Origin: Hyphomicrobiales bacterium
Lineage (GTDB): Bacteria > Pseudomonadota > Alphaproteobacteria > Rhodospirillales > JACKKN01
NCBI GenBank assembly: GCA_024236415.1
Contig: JACKKN010000009.1
Coordinates: forward strand, 118,762 to 182,761
Direction of reading: 5' to 3'
DNA length: 64,000 bases
The translations under genes and the position numbers were made by a program. Shown here in pieces: positions 38,346-45,811 of the stretch. Positions within the stretch are counted from its first letter, which is position 1, and each line of letters starts with the position of its first letter. Under the pieces are notes generated by a model. That model was given only the letters and a program-made list of their open reading frames with translations. It made no database searches and was not told the DNA's origin.

Positions 38346-38480
38346 GCCATAGTCTGTCCCGTCGCTAAACGAAACCCGTATAATTCTGATTGCTTGGTGT
38401 GCTCCTCCCCAACTTGGGCCGTTCCCCAGTGGGTTTCCTCGTGCGCGGTAACATACCGAAATAGACCGGCTAAGTCACTC
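38313..38480 (-). ncRNA. Candidate structured small RNA (5' end uncertain)
   Basis: The stretch 38313-38540 is AT-richer than its surroundings and holds no convincing protein. On the minus strand it can fold as nested helices. GCC plus GGTCT (38470-38463) pairs with AGACT-(AT)-GGC (38355-38346). A perfect CGGTA-TGT-TACCG hairpin follows (38458-38446). A 12-bp composite helix CGC-ACG-AAACCC (38445-38431) then pairs with GGGTTT-CGT-GCG (38377-38363). The RNA ends in the terminator at 38313-38345. No promoter box is convincing, although TTGAAC lies at 38502-38497 after an A-rich tract. It did not match 6S, SRP, tmRNA or RNase P RNA signatures that I know. It is divergent from the dksA-like gene. 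Confidence 0.5.
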
Positions 38481-38523
38481 AAAATCTCCGAAATATGTTC
38501 AAATTTTTGTTTTTTTACGGGAT

Positions 38524-38529
38524 GATAAT
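38524..38529 (+). promoter_or_regulatory. Probable -10 box of the dksA-like gene
   Basis: GATAAT stands 30 bases before the ATG, preceded by a T-rich tract (38504-38516). No good -35 box is seen at the expected distance, so the promoter may rely on the AT-rich upstream segment. Confidence 0.4.
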
Positions 38530-38559
38530 CTCTCGCACCGACCACGGACGGGATTCACC

Positions 38560-38922
38560 ATGACCCGGGATGCCGGCGTCGATCCGAACAGGGCGAAGGC
38601 CACCCTGGTGGCCATGCGCAAGGAGCTGCTGGAGCTGGCCGAAAGCAGCCGCGAGTCGCGCGCGCCGGTGGAGCTGGACCAGACCTCGGTCGGCCGCCTG
38701 TCGCGCATGGATGCCCTGCAGGTGCAGGCCATGGCCCTGGAAACGGGCCGCCGCCGCGACAACGAGATCCGCATGATCGAGGCCGCCCTGCAGCGAATCG
38801 AGGACGGCGAGTACGGCTACTGCGTCTCCTGCGGCGAGGAGATCCCCCTCAAACGACTGGAACTGGACCCCACCACCCCGGTGTGCGTGGACTGCGCCAC
38901 CCCGGTGCGCGGCGGCCGCTGA
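38560..38922 (+). CDS. DksA/TraR-family zinc-finger protein
   Basis: A 120-residue member of the family whose best-known member, DksA, binds the RNA polymerase secondary channel and works with ppGpp. A helical N-terminal region (about 10-75) precedes the C-terminal zinc finger CVSC-x17-CVDC (about residues 88-112). It is shorter than true DksA (about 150). The helical hairpin tip here reads VGRLSRMDALQ, not the acidic DxxDxA tip of DksA. It may therefore be a TraR/YbiI-like paralogue, and I leave out a gene symbol. It is divergent from the candidate small RNA and convergent with the purine permease. Confidence 0.85.
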   Translation: MTRDAGVDPNRAKATLVAMRKELLELAESSRESRAPVELDQTSVGRLSRMDALQVQAMALETGRRRDNEIRMIEAALQRIEDGEYGYCVSCGEEIPLKRLELDPTTPVCVDCATPVRGGR

Positions 38923-38934
38923 CCGGCCGCCGCG
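38908..38934. terminator. GC hairpin between convergent genes
   Basis: A perfect 11-bp stem (38908-38918 with 38924-38934, 5-base loop) spans the dksA-like stop codon. It lies 13 bases from the end of the convergent permease gene. It could act on both strands; there is no T tract. Confidence 0.4.
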
Positions 38935-38946
38935 GCCGCGTGCCTC

Positions 38947-40236
38947 CTACAGCAGGGCGAACTTGAGGATGAAGGCCAGGGCCAGGATCGGCACCGCCAC
39001 GCCCACCTCGCTGAGCCGTCCGGCCAGCACCTTGACCGCCGTGTAGGCGATGAAGCCGACGCCGATGCCGGTGGCGACCGAGAAGGTCAGCGGCATGGAG
39101 ATGGCGGTGATCACCGCCGGCGCCACGTCGGTGATGTCGTCCCAGTCGATCTCGGCCAGGCCGCGCATCATCAGGCAGGCCACGAACACCAGCGCCGGCG
39201 CCGTGGCGTAGGCGGGGATGGTGCCGGCCAGCGGCGACAGGAACAGGCAGGCGAGGAAGAACAGCGCCACCACCACCGCCGTCAGGCCGGTGCGCCCGCC
39301 GGCGTTGATGCCGGCCGTGCTCTCGATGTAGCTGGTGGTGGTCGAGGTGCCCAGCGCGGCGCCGGCCAGGGTCGCCGTGCTGTCGGCCAGCAGGGCGTTG
39401 CGCAGGCGCGGCAGGCGGCCGCGGCTGTCCAGCAGGCCGGCCTGGTGGGCGACCCCCACCAGGGTTCCGGCGGTGTCGAACAGGTCCACGAACAGGAATG
39501 CGAAGACGATGGTCAGCAGGCCCACGTTCAGGGCCCCGGCCAGGTCCATCTGCAGGAAGGTGGGGGCGATGCTGGGCGGCATGGCGAACACGCCGCCGGC
39601 GTCGGACACCCCGGTCAGGATGCCGATCACGGTCACCACCAGGATGGCGATGACGATGGCGCCGGGCACGCGCCGGGCGCTGAGCGCGGCCATCAGGGCG
39701 AATCCCAGGCCGGCCAGCATGGCCGGCGCCGCCGTCAGGTCGCCCAGGGTGACCAGGGTGGCCGGGTGGTCGACGACGATGCCCGCGTTCTTCAGGCCGA
39801 TGATGGCCAGGAACATGCCGATGCCCGCCGAGATGGCCATCTTCAGGGACTTGGGTATGGAGTTGACGATCCATTCGCGCACCGGCAGGACGCTGAGGGC
39901 GACGAAGATCAGGCCCGACAGGAACACCGCGCCCAGGGCCACCTGCCAGGTGTGCCCCATGCCCAGGACCACGCCATAGGTGAAGTAGGCGTTCAGCCCC
40001 ATGCCGGGCGCCAGGGCCACGGGATAGTTGGCGTACAGGCCCATGATCGCCGTGCCGATGGCGGCGGCCAGGCAGGTGGCCACGAACACCGCGCCCTGGT
40101 CCATGCCCGCGTCCTTCAGGATCGAGGGGTTGACGAACACGATGTAGGCCATGGTCAGGAAGGTGGTCAGCCCGGCCACCACCTCGGTGCGCACGTTGGT
40201 GTTGTGTTCGGACAGCTTGAACAGGCTTTCGAGCAT
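38947..40236 (-). CDS. AzgA-type NCS2 purine permease
   Basis: An inner-membrane proton symporter for adenine, guanine or hypoxanthine. The 429 residues have about 13-14 hydrophobic segments. AzgA-group motifs include RTEVVAGLTTFLTMAYIVFV, NPSILKDAGMD, APGMGLNAYFTYGVVLG, FLFVDLFDTAGTLVGVA and GTSTTTSYIESTAGINAGGR. The exact purine cannot be assigned. A TTAACA-N17-TAAAGT promoter lies 56 bases upstream on the minus strand. I see no purine riboswitch in the 50-base leader. It interrupts the usual alphaproteobacterial mce-DUF1467-proS neighbourhood. Confidence 0.92.
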   Translation of the reverse strand: MLESLFKLSEHNTNVRTEVVAGLTTFLTMAYIVFVNPSILKDAGMDQGAVFVATCLAAAIGTAIMGLYANYPVALAPGMGLNAYFTYGVVLGMGHTWQVALGAVFLSGLIFVALSVLPVREWIVNSIPKSLKMAISAGIGMFLAIIGLKNAGIVVDHPATLVTLGDLTAAPAMLAGLGFALMAALSARRVPGAIVIAILVVTVIGILTGVSDAGGVFAMPPSIAPTFLQMDLAGALNVGLLTIVFAFLFVDLFDTAGTLVGVAHQAGLLDSRGRLPRLRNALLADSTATLAGAALGTSTTTSYIESTAGINAGGRTGLTAVVVALFFLACLFLSPLAGTIPAYATAPALVFVACLMMRGLAEIDWDDITDVAPAVITAISMPLTFSVATGIGVGFIAYTAVKVLAGRLSEVGVAVPILALAFILKFALL

Positions 40237-40291
40237 CTGGGCATCCTTGTCCTTGTCGGTGTTGCTGTTGACCTCGCCCGTGTCAGGGACG

Positions 40292-40320
40292 ACTTTAGGC
40301 CGGGATTCTTCACATGTTAA
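40292..40320 (-). promoter_or_regulatory. Probable promoter of the purine permease gene
   Basis: Read on the minus strand: TTAACA (40320-40315), a 17-base spacer and TAAAGT (40297-40292). The spacing is ideal and the box matches are good. Confidence 0.55.
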
Positions 40321-40385
40321 GGCGCGATGAACGCCTGCTCTTCATTTCCTGGGAACGCCGGTCCACATGGTCTAGACTCGCCACC

Positions 40386-40829
40386 ATGACATCTCCCCGT
40401 GACAGGGCCGGGCGGCTCCTCGGCCGCCTTGCGCCGGTCGTCCTGGCGCTGCTGGTGCCGGCGGCCGCGGCGGCCGACGGCGGCACCTCGATCGTCGTCT
40501 CCAAGCAGACCTGTGCCCGCATCGTGCGCCACCATCCGGCCCCGGGGGTCGAATACCGGCCGGGGGTGGACGTGCGCGGCAAGCCGGTGGCCCCGGCGGA
40601 CCTGGACGGCGGATCGGGGGTGCGCCTGTACGAGACCACCGTCATCGACATCGGCATCGACCTGGCCGAGAAGTACGGCCTGGGCGCGGGCGGCAAGTAC
40701 ACCGGCGAGGCCAAGGTCGGCAGGGTGGCGGTGACCCCCGACGGGCGCGTCACCTTCAACGGCCAGCCCATCGATCCGGCCGAATCCGAGGCCATCGCCA
40801 AGGCCTGCCGCAAGGCCTACGGGAACTAG
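40386..40829 (+). CDS. Small exported protein of unknown function
   Basis: A 147-residue protein. Start ATG at 40386 gives a basic N-terminus (SPRDRAGR), a hydrophobic segment and a likely signal-peptidase site after VPAAAAA, so it is probably periplasmic. The mature part has two Cys residues far apart (SKQTCARIV and AKACRKAYGN) that could form a disulfide. A central segment, GVEYRPGVDVRGKPVAPADL, looks like a conserved core. No catalytic motif was recognised. It is divergent from the permease and 120 bases ahead of proS, which has its own promoter. Confidence 0.7.
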   Translation: MTSPRDRAGRLLGRLAPVVLALLVPAAAAADGGTSIVVSKQTCARIVRHHPAPGVEYRPGVDVRGKPVAPADLDGGSGVRLYETTVIDIGIDLAEKYGLGAGGKYTGEAKVGRVAVTPDGRVTFNGQPIDPAESEAIAKACRKAYGN

Positions 40830-40862
40830 CAAAACCAGGGCCCAGGGACCGCCCGCCCGCCA

Positions 40863-40891
40863 TTGAAGTGCTTGGCGCCATCGCCTATTGT
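40863..40891 (+). promoter_or_regulatory. Probable proS promoter
   Basis: TTGAAG (40863-40868), a 17-base spacer and TATTGT (40886-40891) lie 58 bases before the proS ATG. It would drive the proS-lolC-lolD operon. Confidence 0.55.
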
Positions 40892-40949
40892 CACGCCCAC
40901 CGCCGGTTCGCCTTCCGGGTTCCGTGTTCCAAATGGGGATTGCCGTTAA

Positions 40950-42263
40950 ATGCGTATGTCCGCCTATTTCCTGCCGACGCTGAAGGAAAACCCGGCCGAG
41001 GCGCAGGTCGTCTCGCACCGGCTGATGCTGCGCGCCGGCATGCTGCGCCAGTCCAGCGCCGGCATCTATTCGTGGCTGCCCCTGGGCCTGCGGGTGCTGC
41101 GCAGGATCGAGAACATCGTGCGCCAGGAACAGAACGCCATCGGCTGCCAGGAAGTGCTGATGCCCACCATCCAGCCGGCGGACCTGTGGCGCGAGAGCGA
41201 CCGGTACGACGACTACGGGCCCGAGATGCTGCGCATCCGCGACCGCCACGACCGCGACATGCTGTACGGCCCCACCAACGAGGAGCAGATCACCGATATC
41301 TTCCGCGGCGACGTGCGCAGCTACAAGGACCTGCCCAAGCTGCTGTACCACATCCAGTGGAAGTTCCGTGACGAGATCCGGCCCCGGTTCGGGGTCATGC
41401 GCGGGCGCGAGTTCCTGATGAAGGACGCCTATTCCTTCGACCTGGACGGCGACTCCGCGCGGCGGTCGTACAACAAGATGTTCGTCTCCTACCTGCGCAC
41501 CTACGCCCGCCTGGGCCTGCAGGCGATCCCCATGCGCGCCGACACCGGCCCCATCGGCGGCGACATGAGCCACGAGTTCATCATCCTGGCCGACACGGGC
41601 GAGAGCGAGGTGGCCTGCCACAAGGCCCTGATCGAGGTCGACTGGGCCAACCGCGAGATCGACTTCGAGGGCGACCTGCAGCCCATCATCGACGAGTTCA
41701 CGTCCAAGTACGCGGCCACGGACGAGGAGCGCGACCCGGCCGCCGAGGCCGCCCTGGGCGACGACCTGCTGGTGGCCCGCGGCATCGAGGTCGGCCACAT
41801 CTTCTATTTCGGCACCAAGTACTCCAAGCCCATGGGCGCCGTGGTCACGGGGCCGGACGGCGAGGAGATCACGGTCGAGATGGGCTCCTACGGCATCGGC
41901 GTGTCGCGCCTGGTGGCCGCCATCATCGAGGCGTCCCACGACGACGCCGGCATCGTCTGGCCCGAATCCGTGGCCCCGTTCAAGGTCGGGCTGATCAACC
42001 TGAAGACCGACGACGGCGCCTGCGCCGCCGCCTGCGACGACCTGTACGGCAAGCTGACGGGCGCCGGGGTCGAGGTCCTGTACGACGACCGCGACCTGCG
42101 CGCCGGCGGCAAGTTCGCCGACATGGACCTGATCGGCCTGCCGTGGCAGGTCATCGTCGGCCCGCGCGGGCTGAAGGAGGGCCGGGTCGAGTTGAAGAAC
42201 CGCCGCACCGGCGACCGCCAGGAGGTCGCCCTCGACGAGGTGTTCGGCCGCCTGACCGCCTAG
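40950..42263 (+). CDS. proS: Prolyl-tRNA synthetase (short alphaproteobacterial form)
   Basis: A class II synthetase that charges tRNA-Pro. The 437 residues match the short form that lacks the editing insertion of E. coli ProS (about 570). Class II motifs: LPLGLRVLRRIENIVRQE (motif 1 region), PTNEEQITDIF and FRDEIRPRFGVMRGREFLMK (motif 2), GSYGIGVSRLVAAIIE (motif 3). The C-terminal anticodon-binding domain follows. Without the insertion, mis-charged alanine must be removed by a separate protein that is not in this window. The stop codon forms part of the lolC ribosome site TAGGAGG. Confidence 0.97.
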   Translation: MRMSAYFLPTLKENPAEAQVVSHRLMLRAGMLRQSSAGIYSWLPLGLRVLRRIENIVRQEQNAIGCQEVLMPTIQPADLWRESDRYDDYGPEMLRIRDRHDRDMLYGPTNEEQITDIFRGDVRSYKDLPKLLYHIQWKFRDEIRPRFGVMRGREFLMKDAYSFDLDGDSARRSYNKMFVSYLRTYARLGLQAIPMRADTGPIGGDMSHEFIILADTGESEVACHKALIEVDWANREIDFEGDLQPIIDEFTSKYAATDEERDPAAEAALGDDLLVARGIEVGHIFYFGTKYSKPMGAVVTGPDGEEITVEMGSYGIGVSRLVAAIIEASHDDAGIVWPESVAPFKVGLINLKTDDGACAAACDDLYGKLTGAGVEVLYDDRDLRAGGKFADMDLIGLPWQVIVGPRGLKEGRVELKNRRTGDRQEVALDEVFGRLTA

Positions 42264-42272
42264 GAGGCGCCC

Positions 42273-43517
42273 GTGTTCTCAGCCTTCGAATGGATGATGG
42301 CCATGCGCTACCTGCGGGCGCGCCGGCAGGAGGGGTTCATCTCGGTCATCGCCGGCTTCTCGCTGCTGGGCATCGCGCTTGGCGTGGCGACCCTGATCAT
42401 CGTCATGTCGGTGATGAACGGGTTCCGGGCCGAGCTGCTGGGCCGCATCCTGGGCCTGAACGGCCACCTCAGCGTCTATGGCATGCAGCAGACCCTGGCC
42501 GACTACGACGCCGTGGCCGAGAAGGTGCGCGGGGCGCCGGGCGTGATCTCGGTCACCCCCATCATCGAAGGGCAGGTCATGACCACCGCCCACGGGGTCG
42601 CCAGCGGCGCCCTGGTGCGCGGCGTGCGGCCCGCCGACCTGGCCCTGCGGCCCATGGTGGCCGACAACATCCAGCGCGGCAGCCTGCGCGACTTCCACGG
42701 CGACGGCGTGGTCGTCCTGGGCCAGCGCCTGGCCGACAAGCTGGGCGTGTTCGTGGGCGACAAGGTCTCGATCATCTCGCCCCGGGGCAACGTCACCGCC
42801 TTCGGCACCGTGCCGCGCATGGGCGCCTACAAGGTGGTGGCCACCTTCCAGATCGGCATGTACGAGTACGATTCCGCCTACGTCTTCATGCCGCTGAAGG
42901 CGGCGCAGACCTATTTCCGGCAGCAGGACACGGTCACCAACCTGGAGGTGTTCATCGACGACCCGGACCGCGCCTTCCAGGTCTCGGCCGAGATCGCCTC
43001 GCGCCTGCAGGGCAAGGGCCGCATCCACGACTGGCAGATGGCCAACCGCAGCTTCTTCAACGCGCTGAACGTGGAACGGAACGTCATGTTCCTGATCCTG
43101 ACCCTGATCATCCTGGTGGCGGCCTTCAACATCGTCTCGTCCATGATCATGCTGGTGAAGGACAAGGGCCGCGACATCGCCATCCTGCGCACCATGGGGG
43201 CGACCCGGGGCATGATCCTGCGCGTGTTCTTCATTGCCGGGGCCAGCGTCGGCGTCATCGGCACCTTCCTGGGGTTCGTCCTGGGCATCCTGTTCACCAG
43301 CAACATCGAGACCATCCGCCAGTGGATCGAGGGCCTGACCGGGTCGAACCTGTTCGCCGCCGAGATCTACTTCCTGTCCCAGCTGCCGGCCAAGGTGGAC
43401 CCGGTCGAGGTCGCCTGGGTGGTGGCCATGGGGCTGATCCTGTCGTTCCTGGCCACCGTCTACCCGTCCTGGCGGGCGGCGCGCCTGGACCCGGCCGAGG
43501 CCCTTCGCTATGAGTGA
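42273..43517 (+). CDS. lolC: Lipoprotein-releasing ABC transporter permease LolC/E
   Basis: An inner-membrane permease that extracts outer-membrane lipoproteins and hands them to LolA. The 414 residues have one N-terminal helix, a periplasmic domain of about 220 residues, and three C-terminal helices. Motifs are MRYLRARRQEGFISVIAGFS, ALGVATLIIVMSVMNGFRAE, IISPRGNVTAFGT and LVKDKGRDIAILRTMGATRG. Only one LolC/E-type permease is present, followed by LolD, so the complex may be a LolF-like homodimer. The start is GTG at 42273 with AGGAGG 5 bases upstream. Confidence 0.93.
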   Translation: MFSAFEWMMAMRYLRARRQEGFISVIAGFSLLGIALGVATLIIVMSVMNGFRAELLGRILGLNGHLSVYGMQQTLADYDAVAEKVRGAPGVISVTPIIEGQVMTTAHGVASGALVRGVRPADLALRPMVADNIQRGSLRDFHGDGVVVLGQRLADKLGVFVGDKVSIISPRGNVTAFGTVPRMGAYKVVATFQIGMYEYDSAYVFMPLKAAQTYFRQQDTVTNLEVFIDDPDRAFQVSAEIASRLQGKGRIHDWQMANRSFFNALNVERNVMFLILTLIILVAAFNIVSSMIMLVKDKGRDIAILRTMGATRGMILRVFFIAGASVGVIGTFLGFVLGILFTSNIETIRQWIEGLTGSNLFAAEIYFLSQLPAKVDPVEVAWVVAMGLILSFLATVYPSWRAARLDPAEALRYE

Positions 43518-43523
43518 CGACCG

Positions 43524-44210
<687 letters not shown>

Positions 44211-44239
44211 CCGGCCCGGCGGACGGGGAGGAGGGAGAC

Positions 44240-44914
44240 ATGGCCGACCACGGCACCGGCTTCATCGCGCTTTCCGAATACCGCGAATACCCCCTGGCCG
44301 AGATGCGCGCCCGCATGGCGGCCTTTCTGGACGACGTGCGCCGGCGCCGCACAGTGCGGGATTTCTCCGACCGTCCGGTGCCCCGGGACCTGATCGAGAC
44401 CGCCATCCGTTCCGCCGGCACGGCCCCCAGCGGCGCCAACCAGCAGCCCTGGCATTTCGTCGCCGTCGCCGACCCGGCGGTGAAGCGGCGCATCCGCCTG
44501 GCCGCCGAGGAGGAGGAGCGCGCCTTCTATGCCGGGCGCGCCGGCGACGAGTGGCTCGATGCCCTGGCGCCCCTCGGCACCGACGCCGACAAGCCGTTCC
44601 TGGAGACGGCGCCCTGGCTGATCGCCATCTTCGCCCAGCGCTATTCCATCGACGGCGCCGGCGCCCGGCACAAGAACTACTACGTGCCCGAATCCGTGGG
44701 CCTGGCCAGCGGCCTGCTGATCACGGCCCTGCACACGGCCGGCCTGGCCACGCTGACCCACACCCCCAGCCCCATGAACTTCCTGAACGACATCTGCGGC
44801 CGGCCCGAGAACGAGAAGCCCTACATCCTGCTGGTGGTGGGGTATCCGGCGCCGGGCTGCCGCGTGCCCGACATCCGGCGCAAGGACCTGGACGAGATCA
44901 GCTCGTTCCTGTGA
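44240..44914 (+). CDS. Nitroreductase-fold flavoprotein, iodotyrosine deiodinase-like
   Basis: A 224-residue FMN protein. RRRTVRDFSDRPVP and SAGTAPSGANQQPWHFV are the FMN-binding segments typical of the nitroreductase superfamily and specifically of its iodotyrosine deiodinase branch. In that branch the substrate zwitterion is held by Glu, Tyr (four residues on) and Lys (21 residues after the Tyr). The same spacing is present here: EEEERAFY, then Lys 21 residues later in TDADKPFLETAP. The C-terminal part (NEKPYILLVVGYP, VPDIRRKDLDEI) also resembles that group. It may act on halotyrosines or related phenols; this is inference. A GGAGGAGGGAG site precedes the ATG. It lies 29 bases after lolD. 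Confidence 0.85.
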   Translation: MADHGTGFIALSEYREYPLAEMRARMAAFLDDVRRRRTVRDFSDRPVPRDLIETAIRSAGTAPSGANQQPWHFVAVADPAVKRRIRLAAEEEERAFYAGRAGDEWLDALAPLGTDADKPFLETAPWLIAIFAQRYSIDGAGARHKNYYVPESVGLASGLLITALHTAGLATLTHTPSPMNFLNDICGRPENEKPYILLVVGYPAPGCRVPDIRRKDLDEISSFL

Positions 44915-44921
44915 CGGCCGC

Positions 44922-45605
44922 TCACCCCGCGGGCCGCCAGCGCCCGCCCGGCCCCCGGCAGGCGGTGCCATAGCGCCGCAGGGGCCGCCCGGCCATGGTG
45001 CCCTGGACGGCGTAGGCCCGGCAGGCGCGGCCGCCGCCGTCAGTGAAGGAGCGCACCGGAATCACCGCCAGGCTGTCGCCGCCGGACCCGCCCAGCCAGC
45101 GCACGGGCTGGCCGTCGCGGGCGTGCTCCAGGGCCCGGTCGGTGCAGAACTCGTCGGCCGGGCCGATGGATCGTCCGGCCACGTCGCGGGTCAGGGATTC
45201 CAGCACCGCCGCACCACCGTTGCCCTTGGCCTTGCCCTTGCCCTTGGCCGGGGCGGGGCCGCCGGCCAGGATGGCGGCGATGGCGGGGCGGTTGCAGCGC
45301 AGGTCGTTGTCGTCGCCGGGGCGGAAGAAGGGGGTTTCCGTGTAGATCACGGCGGTGTCGCCGTGGCGCGACCAGAAGGCGCGCTTGGCCCTGTCCGCGG
45401 GTTTGGGGGCCGGGCGCTCCTGGTGGGCCTGGGCCGCCGGGGGCTCGGCGCCCGCGGTCCGCGGCAGGGCGGCGAGCACCAGGGCCGCCGGGACCAGGGC
45501 GGCCAGGGCGAGGGTGGCGCCGGCACGGGCCGGTCGCGGGCCAGGGGGCGCGCAAGGGGGCGGGACAATGCGGATCGCGCCGCGGGGCGGACGGACAGCC
45601 GACAT
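44922..45605 (-). CDS. Exported protein with C-terminal 17-kDa surface-antigen-type motif
   Basis: A 227-residue protein, convergent with the flavoprotein gene (7 bases apart). It has a long Pro/Arg-rich start, a hydrophobic segment (about 30-50, ATLALAALVPAALVLAAL) ending in PRTAGA, a Pro/Ala-rich linker, and a Lys/Gly patch (PAKGKGKAKGNGG). The C-terminus, CRAYAVQGTMAGRPLRRYG followed by TACRGPGGRW, matches the surface-antigen domain seen in many alphaproteobacterial envelope proteins. Such proteins are usually outer-membrane or periplasmic and of unknown role. No lipobox is evident. Low complexity makes the start uncertain. Confidence 0.65.
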   Translation of the reverse strand: MSAVRPPRGAIRIVPPPCAPPGPRPARAGATLALAALVPAALVLAALPRTAGAEPPAAQAHQERPAPKPADRAKRAFWSRHGDTAVIYTETPFFRPGDDNDLRCNRPAIAAILAGGPAPAKGKGKAKGNGGAAVLESLTRDVAGRSIGPADEFCTDRALEHARDGQPVRWLGGSGGDSLAVIPVRSFTDGGGRACRAYAVQGTMAGRPLRRYGTACRGPGGRWRPAG

Positions 45606-45811
45606 CTCGATCTCCAGTTCCCGTCCCCGGCGGCCCGAAAGGGGGCCTGGCCGTGGCGGGTGCTCTGCCCCGGGAGAAGCGCGGTCAGGACATAAATGGT
45701 CGCGCGGCCGTGTTTCAGCCCTGTTTCAAAACCGCGGCCGCGGCCGCCCTTTTCTGTGGATAAGCGGCGCGCGGGCGGAGACTTTCGACGCCCGATGTGG
45801 AATCCTGGGAC

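Noticed and set aside
38313..38480. 6S RNA, SRP RNA, tmRNA or RNase P RNA
   Set aside because: The conserved sequences I know for these (for example the GGAAGGAAGCAGCC-type SRP loop, tmRNA tag coding, RNase P core) are absent; only a profile search could settle it.
38201..38545. 114-codon minus-strand frame over the candidate RNA
   Set aside because: It reads through a strong terminator and the repeat block, starts without a ribosome site, and the structure-forming segments break any protein-like pattern; an RNA is the better reading.
40237..40291. Purine riboswitch ahead of the purine permease
   Set aside because: The leader after the predicted promoter is about 50 bases and lacks the three-helix core with conserved junction and loops.
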